This document shows, one piece after another, positions 35,230 to 45,865 of a stretch of DNA of 64,000 nt. Every line of letters begins with the position of its first letter. Position 1 is the first letter of the stretch. The notes under the pieces are model-generated. The model was not told the DNA's origin. It was given only the letters and a program-made list of their open reading frames with translations, and did no database searches. The translations under genes were made by a program, and so were the position numbers. The DNA is from Polytrichum commune (lineage: Eukaryota > Streptophyta > Polytrichopsida > Polytrichales > Polytrichaceae): the NCBI GenBank assembly GCA_950295325.1, contig OX485803.1, forward strand, positions 57,179,554 through 57,243,553, written 5' to 3'.

Positions 35230-35441
35230 GTCATGTAGCGCCCCCCCTCCCTCTCAAATTTGTTGACTATTGAGTCTAAAATGGTTAACATGTTTTGAGC
35301 ACTCAGTCCAATCATATCTAAACACATGTCATTTGGGTGCTTGTTCTTTACATTCACAACTAACCACGCCCCTCCCAACAACTTGTAGGATAAATAATGC
35401 AGTATCAAAGAGAGAAGGAAAATGAACATGGTTCCTCAACC
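35230..35441. other. Spacer between two MITEs, nothing seen
   Basis: About 210 bp with no motif. Confidence 0.5.
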
Positions 35442-35444
35442 TAA

Positions 35445-35937
35445 GGGTCACTTCACACATGAGACTGAGAGCCTGTGACCCGTACACTTCAAACACTCTC
35501 ATTGGTGGAAAAGGCGGAGCCGGTCCAAGTTCGCTTCACACTGCACTTGAGGGACCAATGGAGTATGCAAGATGTATGTAAAGTCTACATAAATTACTAC
35601 ATGGCATCAAATGAATCATGTTTCATGGTCATTTAGACTCTTTTCAAAAATCACTTCTCGGAGGTAGGCCTAACACAAAACTGGGAGACCATGGCACTCC
35701 AAACGCTCACAACCATTGATTTATTCTATTCTATCATGTGTGAAGATCCGTATGAATAGATATTCATTGAAATAGCATTTGGTTGAGGGCCCGGTCACCT
35801 ATGACTTCGCACTACACTTGAGAATCCGTGACCAGAATGCGTGATTTTGGAGGTGCGTTGGGACGGCCTTGGGACACTTTGTTTTGGGCTGTCAGAATTT
35901 CATGGTCACGGCTCTTGGCTCGTGTGTGAAGTGGCCC
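35445..35937. mobile_element. Tourist/Harbinger-like MITE, copy 2 (493 bp)
   Basis: The same family as 27893-28394: ends GGGTCACTTCACACATGAGA and complement GGGCCACTTCACACACGAGC, TAA on both sides (35442-35444, 35938-35940). Roughly 85-90% alike to copy 1 along its length by eye. It ends about 80 bp before the start of the duplicated SAUR upstream segment. Confidence 0.87.
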
Positions 35938-36602
35938 TAACTCTGTGCTTGTGAGCAGTGGTGAGTGCTGTGGTGCTTCCGGGAGAGGTCCCACCGGATG
36001 CGGAGGTGCAGTGAAGCCTAAACCAGGCCAGTAAATCACCGGAAAGGAAACAGCCTCCGGCGGTTGCGCTTTCTCCAGTCCAGTCGCCCCGCTCGCCTCA
36101 CAACACTCTGAGCTCACCTGCCGTGCCCTTTGCAGCACTTCTGCCCATCAGAGTGTAAGTATTTAGATATCACCGGCCTCCACCTCAGTTCTAACATCTA
36201 CTTCACCACTGCCGCCTACAAGTATCCCGCCGTCTCTACTCCGCTTAACTTGCCATAAACTTATCCTTTTTTTGTGCGGGAATCTCCGGAGCCTTTGTAT
36301 CGCAGAATTGGTGGTGATCTTAGCATCCCCGCCGAGTTTCCAGCAGCCTTCAGATTATTCTAGTCTTTTCCCGAGTCTAGCAGCTTGACTTGTGTCGTGT
36401 TTCGGTCGATTGAGTCTTAGGGAGCAGTGCAGTTTGCAAGGATAGGTGTGCGTTGAAGCGGCGTGGTTATTTGGCTTCCACGTTGCGAGTGAGTGTTGTT
36501 GGTGCTGGAGTGTTGTTTGTTACTGTGCTACCAGAAGTGAGAGTTCGGAAAGAGTCACCTGACTCGACTCGTTTCATGTGTCGATCTGTGGGGTGTCTAA
36601 GT

Positions 36603-36608
36603 TGTCTC
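36603..36608 (+). promoter_or_regulatory. Auxin-response element TGTCTC (not shared)
   Basis: A TGTCTC core, the classic binding site for auxin response factors, lies about 500 bp upstream of the TATA box. The twin at 45.2 kb has a changed base here. Confidence 0.5.
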
Positions 36609-36721
36609 CTGAGGTTCAGTTTCCAAATTTAGGTGCAGGCTGTGGTTTTTGTGTACTTGGACATCGGGCAGCAGCTCAGGCTGCGAGATGGAGGCTTGCA
36701 GCTTGTGTATCGAGCACCTTC

Positions 36722-36727
36722 TGTCTC
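36722..36727 (+). promoter_or_regulatory. Auxin-response element TGTCTC (shared with the twin)
   Basis: TGTCTC in CTTCTGTCTCTG is kept in the inverted twin at 45158-45163, making it the better candidate for a working element. Confidence 0.55.
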
Positions 36728-37108
36728 TGGAGGCTCTGAGTGTGTGCATTTTAAAATTAGTGGCCCTGCCAATGAGGGCAACGTGCACGTAACGAGGCTT
36801 CATTGCTCCTCTGTGAATCTCACGTTTCTACTGCGCCAGATACTTACAAGCGAGGTTAAGCGTGAGGCCGATCTGCCCCGAGACGCTTCACCTACCTTGC
36901 CCTCTCTTGCACTTCATCGTGGTGTCTTGACACGGATCGTATACCTAATCCCAGCCATCGTACATGCGTTGTACCTCATCTGCGTGATAAGTGAGGGAAC
37001 TCTGACAACCAATGTGAGGGCAGTTGCTGCAGTGTACGTTTAGTATTGAAGTTCCCCCAGTGGCTTCCGTTTCTGGTGCCGGGGACCTTCTAAGCTCCTC
37101 CCCCCTGC

Positions 37109-37118
37109 TTTTATATAC
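37109..37118 (+). promoter_or_regulatory. TATA box of SAUR gene 1
   Basis: TTTTATATAC follows CCTCCCCCCTGC. The second SAUR gene has CCTCCCCCTG-TTTTTATAC in the matching place. The predicted start of transcription is near 37145, leaving a leader of about 150 bp before the ATG at 37293. Confidence 0.7.
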
Positions 37119-37292
37119 CTTCCCCGTGATTGCATTTTCTCTCTCTCCAACCTTTCCGCTATCTGGGAAGTTGTTTCCTTCTATCCTTCACTCCCTTGTC
37201 TGCTGCGACCCGGGAAAGAGCAGATTGTTTTGCCTGGTTCCTCTGTTTTAGATCAGAAGAGACTCTGTCTTGCTGCAAATCATTTTGAAGAA

Positions 37293-37760
37293 ATGCATTC
37301 GCCAAGGAAGATCGTGAAGTTAGTGAAGAAGTACATGAGAGTGGCTCCCACGGAGTTCTCTATGGAGAGAGCTCGCAGCGGCAGCTACTCGGGGTTGCGG
37401 CGAAGGTTCCCGTCTAATTCTCCAGGCTGCTCAAGCCGCGGCAGCCCGAGCTCGAGCCGGTCGTGGGAGAGAGAAGAGAGCTATAATGACAGCGACTTGG
37501 ACGGAGGCGACCTCGCACCCGAGGACGTGCCCGAAGGCTCGTTGGCCGTCTATGTTGGCTCCGAGATGCGAAGATTTGTAATTCAGACCGAGTACTTGCA
37601 TAGAGAAGCATTTCGTGTTCTATTGAAGCAGAGTGAAGAGGAGTTCGGGTACGACTCGCAAGGCGGCTTGCGCATCGCGTGCGATGTTGAGCTCTTCGAG
37701 AAGTTGCTGTGGCGGCTCAAGAGCGACCGTGACTTCGGGAGTTCTCTTTCAAGCCATTGA
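37293..37760 (+). CDS. SAUR: SAUR-family protein 1 (auxin-responsive), 155 aa
   Basis: A single-exon SAUR gene. SAUR proteins are early auxin-induced regulators; in angiosperms they bind and inhibit PP2C.D phosphatases and so activate plasma-membrane H+-ATPases and cell expansion. The N-terminus (MHSPRKIVKLVKKYMRVAPT) is the basic helix common in the family. Residues ~25-75 are Ser-rich and unstructured. The SAUR core begins at about residue 83 with DVPEGSLAVYVG and continues RRFVIQTEYLHREAFRVLL, EEEFGYDSQGGLRIACD and ELFEKLLWRL, all signature positions. At 155 residues it is longer than most SAURs (~90-110) because of the Ser-rich insert. The ATG at 37293 is the first in the frame, behind a TATA box and TGTCTC elements. 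The partner gene is convergent, 6.4 kb downstream. Confidence 0.95.
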   Translation: MHSPRKIVKLVKKYMRVAPTEFSMERARSGSYSGLRRRFPSNSPGCSSRGSPSSSRSWEREESYNDSDLDGGDLAPEDVPEGSLAVYVGSEMRRFVIQTEYLHREAFRVLLKQSEEEFGYDSQGGLRIACDVELFEKLLWRLKSDRDFGSSLSSH

Positions 37761-38964
37761 TTGAGTTTGGTTACATACATAGCCCACATTTTTGCAGAGT
37801 AATGCGTCGCTCTACAAACTAGGTCTTTCCCGTCCCCTCCACTCCCCTCCCCGAACCTTGTGCGGACTGTGTGATCGAAGGAAGCTTAAGTAGCTTGCCG
37901 TGTTCCCGTACAATGTGGTCGCTGGACAGACTTGCATGTAGATATATAGCCATAGCGGCATGGACGAAAACTTGTTGAGAAGAGACTCCACATATAGTAT
38001 TTCGCATCAATGGCGCGGAGGCTTGTGATAATTAACCTTGCAGATGATGCTGCACCACTCGCTAGATGTCGAGGACGGAGTTTCCAGCAGTTTGGTTTAT
38101 TGCACACATCGCTACTGCTGGAGAATTTGAACATACAAATGCAAGAGGCCAAGGAAGAGGAATGCGAGACCTCTTTACGCATTCCGCAAGTCATTTGGAG
38201 GAGTTTTAGCAGGCGATGCTGGTCCAATTTTGCAGAGTGGAGTGGACGATGAAGATAGCTCGAAGACAACCTCGGGAGGCATATTTTGGGGTTTTTCAGT
38301 CCAATCTCGCAGTTTGAGTTCTTGAGAATTTTGTCAGGGTCGCTCAAGATTCCAGTGAACATCACTTAAAACCACCTTCTAATATTTGTCACTGGAGAGG
38401 GTTTGATGATGCCATGTCCGGCAACATTCCCAACCCTTAATTCTATTCATCAAATTGCTGGCTGTCGGGAGAATGGAGGATAGGCTCCCTGCCATGTATT
38501 CGAGCGTGGCTTCTGAGCCAGCCGATACATGAGCAAGGTGGAGGTAACGCAAGACTCACAGTTTCGAGTTGATCCTTGCATTCTCACTTTGTATGATATA
38601 TTATTACATTTGAAATATATGTGGCAATGCCTCTCACGCACTTTCGTAACATCTTTTGCTCGTCTTGGATAAATTTGCCCTACATAGAAGGTGCTGCAGG
38701 TTTATTCTGCAGTTGGTGCAGCGCATTTCATTACATGTAACTTGCTATGTTCTTGCATTCACATGATTTTCTTTCTACAATCCGCCTGTCTACTTGAACT
38801 CGACATGCAGCAGAGAGGGAGAGTAATGTAGCCTACGCACTGCTATAAATTGCGATTCGGTGTTAAGGCAGCACTTCCTCGAAAACCATAATCAACATAA
38901 GGCCTTAATCATTACTGTTTGAAACGAGTAAATAGCTTGATACACGCTCCAGGGTGAAACTTCC
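37761..38964. other. 3' flank of SAUR gene 1; no second gene seen
   Basis: A GC-moderate stretch that keeps the look of transcribed DNA for ~700 bp. The small frame from the ATG at 38010 (80 codons) has no known motif. It does not match the 3' flank of SAUR gene 2, so the inverted duplication covers the upstream side only. Confidence 0.45.
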
Positions 38965-40062
38965 ATAGTTATTCTAATCAGCGGCAGGAATTACTTGATG
39001 AGATTCATATGAAATGTATTATTTACTGTACATGAAAATGATGTCTCACAATTATACAAGCTGTAGTAAAAAGGATATAGTCTACACACAAGAATCCTGC
39101 CAAATATAGACATTGCGAAGGGATACAACGTCAAGAAGCAGGAAGGAAACAATAATGTGTATCCAAGGAGCAGGGAAATCAGTGAAACGGTAAACATCCA
39201 CAACTACGGATGTCATATAGCCCCCACTCTTGCACCCTAGCACCCTGGACAGACAATTTTCTGGCCTTCAAATGGATACACACGGCGCTTATTTTCCTTG
39301 AGACAGATAAAGTAGCATTGCAAAGGACCTGAAATGCAAGACCCATTCCACTTACAGGACAGAAGTTTGGAAAAAGCATCGGTCATCGCCACTCTCGACT
39401 ATGGAGGAGCCTGTTTGGTGGAGGTTTGGAAATTTACATCCCTCTCTCTCCCTCAAAAACCACTCTTACATTTACATAATTCTTCCAATCAGCGGTAGGA
39501 TTTACTTGATGAGCTTGTATTTGTATTTGGGCGAACCAACCCATACACTGGTTCCTTGGAGGCAAGGGTTTAGGCATCCAACAAGGAACGAGTGTATGGG
39601 TTGGTTCGCCCAAATCATGCTGTCTCTGGTCATGTATGATCTACTACAATGATACAAGCTGAAGTATAAAGGATATATTCTACACAACTATCCTGCCAAA
39701 TGTAGAAATTGTAAAAGGGATACAACGACAAGAAGCAGTAAGGAAGCAATATTGGGTATCCAAGGAGCAGGGAAATCAATGATACAGTAAACATTCACAA
39801 CTGCGGATGTCATGTAGCCCCCACTCTTGCACCCTTGACAGACACAACTTTCTGGCCTTCAAATGGATAGACATGGGGCGCATCTTCCTTGAGACACAGT
39901 AGTATTGCAAAGGACCTGAAATGCAAGACCCATTTTACGTACATGACGGAAATATCAGGTGGTTTGGAAAACTCACTGGTCATTGCCACTCTTTACTCTG
40001 TAGGATCCTGCTGTGCTTGGTAGAGGTCAGAAGTTTACATCACTCTCTACCCCTCGCAAAAT
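38965..40062 (+). repeat. Tandem direct duplication, two ~520-bp units
   Basis: Unit 1 (about 38965-39475) and unit 2 (about 39480-40062) are collinear and about 80-85% alike by eye. Shared strings include TCAGCGG, 'atccaaggagcagggaaatca', 'tagcccccactcttgcaccc', 'ctggccttcaaatgga' and 'attgcaaaggacctgaaatg'. Unit 2 is longer because it holds an 83-bp palindrome (39529-39611). No coding frame is kept in both units. Confidence 0.85.
39529..39611. mobile_element. 83-bp perfect-arm palindrome inserted in one unit of a tandem duplication
   Basis: GGGCGAACCAACCCATACAC...TTCCTTG on the left pairs with its complement on the right (one mismatch in 30 bp), with a ~23-bp loop; ATTT/AAAT lengthen the pairing by four. 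The matching place in the other duplication unit (about 39015) lacks it, so it arrived after the duplication. No target duplication can be read. It is probably a very short foldback MITE. Confidence 0.75.
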
Positions 40063-42207
40063 CAACTCGGCAACAACATCTGAGGTATAAAGTAGTATTT
40101 CATGACAAGCTTTTGCTGCAAATGCAGCTGTGCACAGTGAAAACTGACTGGCTGTAGTCATGAAAGTTCTGTACTCCTCCGTAGTCTTTAACTGTGCAAG
40201 AAACACTAAGAGGACATGGGAGGTTAAAGTTACCCCCCAAAACCAATACTCTAAAATCTTGCACAATATATATTGATTTCGAGAATGTACACCACCTTAA
40301 CAACAGGGTCTATGATGGTTTGGGTCATCTACACCCGCTGTACGGTCTTAGCATCATCTGCCTTAGATTACACCTCCAAATAAAAACAGTTATAGCTTGT
40401 TTTGTTTTCTATAAAACAATAGATAGATAGATAGATAGAAAGAAAGAACGAAAGAAAGAAAGAAAACGAGAAGTCATAGGAGGTGTGTCACAAGATACTA
40501 TTCTTTTTGTTGTTTATGCCATAGTACTATGATCTTAACGATACCAAAAGTGGAACTGAATAACATACCTGATTTAACTTTTGTGATATGGAAAGTGTCA
40601 TCTAACTGCCCTTTCCTTGAAGTAAAAGTACCAATGAAGTAAGCTGAACACTGAAAACCAAAAATCAAAACATGTTAGGAGTCTTTAGTCACCAGGCCTT
40701 GCTCAAACCTCGATTTCAGTGAAGTACTTGGTCCGTTCTTGGTTAGCTTTTATGTTCAGTGCGGTATGTAACATAGTATTGTTCATCCCAGCATCTGCCT
40801 GCTGTGCAAAGTCTGGACATCCCAAATCAGGTTCTAACTCCAACCAATGTTTGCATTCCCTTTACTGGTGAACGGGGACAAGAAAGAAACCCTTTAAATG
40901 AATTCCAGGAAGCCCTTGGCATTTCTCTTCAGACAAGAAAGGACAATGTCGCAATGTGTGTTGATGATGAATGTTTTTGTGAACTTCCACATTCAGGAAC
41001 TCCGTATTACCTGTAAAAATCTACTCTAGCAGTGAGATATTCTAAGGGCAGCAGCAATTGCTTCTAAGCCTTATATAATAATAACGATACCAACACATGA
41101 AAAAGTATACTTGCTTTGAATTTCAGAAACTCTTGAATTGTACGTGACCATACTTTCTTGATAAGGGACCGGGCGCAATATAAACCAAAACATAGCCTAG
41201 CTCCGTTTCACAATACCGACCACAATTCAAACTCTACGGTCACCGAGGGGTTGCTATCAAGAAGGATACAGAAGTTCCTACAAATGCAGTGATTGGTAAA
41301 ATCACTCAAAATTAACCATTAATTCAGTAGAAGTTATGTCTACCATACACATATATGGGGAGTATTGGGAGCTGCAGAAAGTTTCATCACCTATATTTGT
41401 AGAGCTCTCAAACCCATTCCAAATAGAAAACAGAATCACAATCTTAAATAATGTACTGATAAGAATATGATCGGCAGAGCAATCTTCAAGTCATGTTTCA
41501 CAAATCCTACACAATATCTGGTATGAGCAGATGCAATGAACTAATGGGTTCATGATGCCGCTGCAAAGTAGCTTCGTCAATTAGCCCACCAACTCCTTTG
41601 TCAGTCCAAGTGTGTAAAGGTGTTTCTGAGAAGTACAGGATTACACAACTGCTAATATGTCAAGCAGAGTAGCTATTGCAGAGGTCTCAACATGTGCTTC
41701 TGATTTTGGAGGTGCTTTAGGATACCATTACTACATTTTTTAATACAGGAAAAAATCCCACAGGACAACCTCTTAACATATCATCAAATTCCCCACAAGG
41801 CAACGTTCGAGAATAAATTGTGTGAATAGTGGTTCAACCTAAGTATACAGGTCGTTTTGTTCATGGGAGGATTGCTGACTTCCAAAAGCATGAAGATTTT
41901 ATCTAAGGTAGGTAAAATCTATAATATATAATCCATAATCTTTGATATTGAGAGGAAGGCACCTTGATTCTGTTTCCGTCTTTCTTGAGGCACAGGTCCC
42001 ATGTATGAGCAATCCATTCTGCTTGTACTCGTGATTCTTGGTGGCCTCATATTAAAATTCTCTTTGAATTTTTTTATATATTATATGGAAAAATGCCAGC
42101 CTGCGACCATGAAGACTTTTTTTAGCTCCAGGACAAGGAAAGCTGCTGAAACATCAAGGTTGTTTCTGCTTACTGTGCAAACCTCCTTTTCCTGTATTCC
42201 TGGTCTC
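40063..42207. other. Unassigned DNA between the SAUR genes
   Basis: No gene could be supported. A 70-codon open stretch at 40804-41016 (PNQVLTPTNVCIPFTGERGQ near its start) looks a little like protein but lacks an ATG and any known motif. A TAGA/GAAA microsatellite lies at 40420-40466. Confidence 0.35.
40420..40466. repeat. (ATAG)n-(GAAA)n microsatellite
   Basis: About five ATAG units run into about seven GAAA/GAAC units. Confidence 0.9.
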
Positions 42208-42330
42208 GGTGCCATGAACATAAAAAAAGTTCTTCTCGCATACTCTTCAATTAAGTTATCTATAAGCAAGGTGCCATGAGCATAAAGAAGTTCTTCTCAC
42301 ATACTCTCCAACTAAGTCACCTATAAGCAA
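42208..42330 (+). repeat. Tandem duplication, 62 + 61 bp
   Basis: Unit 1 (42208-42269) and unit 2 (42270-42330) both run GGTGCCATGA-CATAAA ... GTTCTTCTC-CATACTCT ... CTATAAGCAA, head to tail with no spacer. Confidence 0.9.
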
Positions 42331-44141
42331 ACTCTGTTCTGTAGGACTCAGAAGGCCAATGATACTCTTATTTTGTTCTTGTTTTCCGTGTTCCTTCAGA
42401 CATAGATAGTCTTGCACAAGATTCAACACCAATTAGGTATATATTTACACCAGCCCTTAAGATTGGAGGTGTTCTTCCATGTCTTGCAATACCAGCTTCT
42501 CTCAAATTCATAATTTTTGGTGGCATCACCAAGAGTAAATTTTTCTCACATCTCGGATTATAATTAGCTGCATTAGTTCCACAAGACATCATTCTATTAG
42601 AACAAGACAGATGATTCTTGGATACTTCTACACATCTGAGAATAAACTATCATATACGATTGCCATACAATTGTCCTAAATTCAACTGAATTTGGAAATA
42701 ACTTTCAAAGAGTGTCAACGCCGGCTACTTTGAATCTCTCTTAACCTAGTTGCTACAGTAGTATGATTCTCAGGAAAGAAAAATGTGTTTAAAAGATGAG
42801 ATGTAAGTAGCCTATGAGAGTTCATGATGAGATTCTTTCCTTCCTTCAGCCAAAAGAAGGTGTTTCCTTCCTTTCCATTGCCCACATGGCAGTCCACAAT
42901 GATTGCAGATGAGAACAGTCATTTTGATTGGTATGATGAGCGCCGCATGATAACGTCTATGGTTGTGGCTAGAATCGGTAAATGCCTGTAACGGACTTGG
43001 TCACAGTGGACCCCCAACTTAACATACAACATGCTAGAAAACGGACCGACGTCAAGGGTAATTTCCTGGATTCTGACTGTACACAACCACAATCCAGAAG
43101 TTCCACTGCATCCTCTTGCAAAGCTGCATGTACAAAGGTCAAAAGCATAAGATACTGCGGATTGGAATATAATAACCATATGCACAGCGTGGGCCCTCTT
43201 CCCTCATTGCAAAAGTATCAAAAAATGCTTCTTATATGATATGACCAGACCATCATGCTCAGTAGCACAAATGGTTGAAGTTTGGTATGAACATCGACTG
43301 ATGTATCCAAGTGTATTGAGAAGGATAACCAGTAACTGTCAAATCTTACAATCTTCATCGCCAGTATCTACCGACTAGTATTACAGAAGTTGTAATCTAC
43401 AGTAGCAGGCTGATGTCAAGCGAAGTAGCTACATGTGCCTGCTCCAGCCTTGATGCTCCTCCCAAAGAGCCATCATCGAAATGGTGAAGCCAATGGTAGA
43501 GAAAACTCCCTCCTTAGAACTCACACAGCTCCAGTCTTCGAGCATGTAGAGTGCAAGATGTATAGACTCCATGTGCTCCCAGATGATGGTTTTACAGTTT
43601 CGGAGAGCAAAGCCCATGAGCGAAGAAGCAATTTTGAGAAGACAGGATCATGTGCTACTATCGGTGACATTCCCAGTCTACTAGAGAGCAATTTTCCTGC
43701 CCTTTCCTCACCCTCACCAGTCTACAGGACAACACTGCAGTCGATTCAAGCAAAGCTGGCATACAAGATGTTTCACTTGCGTTCGACTTGCCAGGCAATG
43801 AAGATCAACAAATACCCCTTGATCATCCTGAAGTCCGTCGTTCCCTAAAGGCTACTCCTAGCTCATTTTTCTACTACTGAGAACCCGCATCTTTGGAGGT
43901 GTGAAGCCTCGGCCTGATGTCGGAGGCTACAAACTTTGTCTGTACTCTCGTAGAAATTCTTTGAAGCTTGTTTTGCTTCGAATTTCAACACTTGCTTTCA
44001 TAACCTTACAAAGTGGTTAGGCATGCGAGGTGCCACTTATACATCCTAGCTGGACACCAAATTGAACTTGAGTGAAAATCAACATAACAGTCGTAAGTTG
44101 GCATCCAAAACTCATCAGGCACGGATGAGAGAATGGCAACA
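42331..44141. other. 3' flank of SAUR gene 2; no further gene seen
   Basis: A plus-strand frame at 43435-43848 (137 codons) and others are open but show no known domain and no clear promoter. Part of the right end must be the 3' UTR of the minus-strand SAUR gene. Confidence 0.4.
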
Positions 44142-44636
44142 CTACCGCGGGTATGAGTAGGGCGAAAAGCACGAACATGCGTTCACATCCGTCCTCCGAA
44201 GACTGGGATCCTTCGTCTGAAGAGACCATAGGAGATGTTCGAAGTACGTCACCTCGCAAGCGATAGGCAATCCTCCTTGGTGTCCAAAGCCATACTCCTC
44301 AGCAGATTTCTCCAGCAAGGCCTTGAACATCTGGTGCTTCAGATAGTCGGCATTGATAACAAACCTCTGTCTCTCCTGCCCAACGTACACAGCCAAGAAG
44401 CCTTCTGGTACATCCGATGGGGGCGATTCCGAGTTCTCATCATCCGATTCAAGGTCGGAGGATGATGAGAAACGGTCTGAGCGAGAGAGGAAAGATCTCC
44501 CTCGCAGGTAGCTTCCACTCCTTGGAGAAGACTCATCTGAGCTCAGGTTTTGATATTGCTGATTAGGGCTCCCAATTCGGCTCTGAAGCTTGCGTACAGC
44601 ACGCTGCATCTTCTCCGACACCTTAGCCTTCGCCAT
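44142..44636 (-). CDS. SAUR: SAUR-family protein 2 (auxin-responsive), 164 aa
   Basis: A single-exon SAUR gene on the minus strand, convergent with SAUR gene 1. The ATG is at 44636-44634 (MAKAKVSEKMQRAVRKLQSR, a basic N-terminal helix); upstream in-frame codons lack a Met. Residues ~22-74 are Ser/Asp-rich. The SAUR core starts near residue 75: DVPEGFLAVYVG, RQRFVINADYLKHQMFKALL, EEYGFGHQGGLPIACEV, YFEHLLWSL. A ~22-residue tail with NACSCFSPYSYPR follows, unlike gene 1. The family role is regulation of auxin-driven cell growth through PP2C.D phosphatases. In the core the two proteins share about half their residues, yet their upstream regions are far more alike. Both proteins are long for SAURs. 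Confidence 0.95.
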   Translation of the reverse strand: MAKAKVSEKMQRAVRKLQSRIGSPNQQYQNLSSDESSPRSGSYLRGRSFLSRSDRFSSSSDLESDDENSESPPSDVPEGFLAVYVGQERQRFVINADYLKHQMFKALLEKSAEEYGFGHQGGLPIACEVTYFEHLLWSLQTKDPSLRRTDVNACSCFSPYSYPR

Positions 44637-44846
44637 TGTCAAGCTCAGAGCCTCGATGGCTTTTAAAACCAGGAAACAGATTCAGCTGTATCAAAAGAAT
44701 GAGATCTTTATGTTACAAACATATAGACAACTGGAGGACTGCTCGAAGCAATTGCCATCCCTCCTCAATAGTATCCCTGCGCTGAATCAAAAAGACAAAA
44801 TTGCTCTGCCAAGAGTTGACCTATCACAGAACGTATGTTCTCCAGA

Positions 44847-44856
44847 TGTATAAAAA
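44847..44856 (-). promoter_or_regulatory. TATA box of SAUR gene 2
   Basis: On the minus strand the sequence reads CCTCCCCCTGTTTTTATACA, matching gene 1 at 37096-37118. A CCAAT box stands about 20 bp upstream (44874-44878). The leader would be about 180 bp. Confidence 0.65.
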
Positions 44857-44865
44857 CAGGGGGAG

Positions 44866-45865
44866 GACCGCGCATTGGTTGCCAGAGTTCGCTCGCTTGT
44901 CACGGATAAAGACTCAGGTACAACACATGTACGAAGGCTGAGATTAGGGCTACGATCCGTGTCAAGGCACCACGGTGAAGTGCGAGAGAGGGCAAGGTAG
45001 ATGAAGCGTCTCCGGGCAGATCAGCCTCACGCTTAACCTCGCCTGTAATTATCTGACGCAGTAGGAACGTGACATACACAGAGGAGCAATGAAGCCTCGT
45101 TACGTGCACGTTACCCTCATGGGAAGCTCCACTAAATGCTTATCCGCAGGTCCTGCAGAGACAGAAGAAGCTCGATACACGAGCTGCAAGCCTCCCATCT
45201 CGCAGCCTGAGCTACACAAAATCCACAGCCTGCACCTAAATTTGGAAACTGAACCACGGGAGGTGACTTAGACACCCCACAGATCGACACATGAAAACGA
45301 GTCAAGTCAGGCGACTCTTTCCGAACTCTCACTTCTGGTAGCACCGGAGCAACAGCACTCCAGCACCACAGCACCAACAGCACTCTCACTCGCAACGTGG
45401 AAGCCACATAACCACGCCGCTTCAACGCCGTCACAACCTATCCTTGCAAACTGCACTGCTACCTAAGATTTCATCGACCGAAACACAACAGAAGCTAAGC
45501 TGCTAGACTCTGGGAAAGACTCGAATAATCCAAGGCTGCTGGAAACTCGACGGGGATGCTAAGATCGCCACCAATTCTGCGATACAAAAGCTCCGGAGAT
45601 TTCCACACAAACAAGGACAGATTTGTGGCAAGTTAAGGGAAGCAGAGGCGGCGGAATACTTGTAGGCGGCAGTGGTGAAGTAGATGTTGGAACTGAGGCG
45701 GAGGCAAGTGATATCTAAATACTTACACTCTGGAGCAGAAGTGATGCACAGGGCACGGCAGGTGAGATCAGAGTATCGTGATGATGGCGGGGTGGCCTGG
45801 ACTGGAGAACGCGCAACCGCCGGAGGCCTGGTTTCCTTTCTGGTGAATTCTGGAATGGGTTTCAG
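44866..45865 (-). promoter_or_regulatory. SAUR upstream twin segment, copy 2 (inverted)
   Basis: The counterpart of 36015-37016. Here the shared part runs almost into the TATA box, whereas copy 1 has ~65 extra bp between CCAAT and TATA. It keeps the GTAAGT, GTGCAG/GC and one TGTCTC of copy 1. The outer border (about 45865) matches 36015 and lies in otherwise unrelated DNA. Confidence 0.75.
45158..45163 (-). promoter_or_regulatory. Auxin-response element TGTCTC (minus strand)
   Basis: GAGACA on the plus strand; kept in the same context (CTTCTGTCTCTG) as 36722-36727 in copy 1. Confidence 0.55.

Larger units (their letters stand above)
36015..37016 (+). promoter_or_regulatory. SAUR upstream twin segment, copy 1
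   Basis: This ~1-kb segment is repeated in inverted orientation at 44866-45865, in both cases directly upstream of a SAUR gene. Long exact stretches are shared, for example GAGTGTAAGTATTTAGATAT, GTGAGAGTTCGGAAAGAGTC and CAGTTTCCAAATTTAGGTGC; overall likeness is about 80-85% by eye. It includes two TGTCTC auxin-response cores, a conserved GTAAGT (36155) and a conserved GTGCAG/GC (36637). It could therefore be promoter, a spliced leader, or both. A CCAAT box ends the shared part (37009-37013). No conserved protein is convincing. Confidence 0.75.

Noticed and set aside
36633-37043. A reading frame inside SAUR upstream copy 1 (HVTRLHCSSVNLTFLLRQIL...) is matched by one in copy 2 (44900-45109), suggesting a conserved upstream peptide
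   Set aside because: Over ~55 aligned codons I count about 11 amino-acid changes against about 6 silent changes, which fits neutral drift of duplicated non-coding DNA rather than a protein under selection. The frame ends also differ.
40804-41016. 70-codon open stretch with protein-like content between the SAUR genes
   Set aside because: There is no ATG start, no supported splice sites on both sides and no recognised motif. It is kept only as a remark in the stretch entry.
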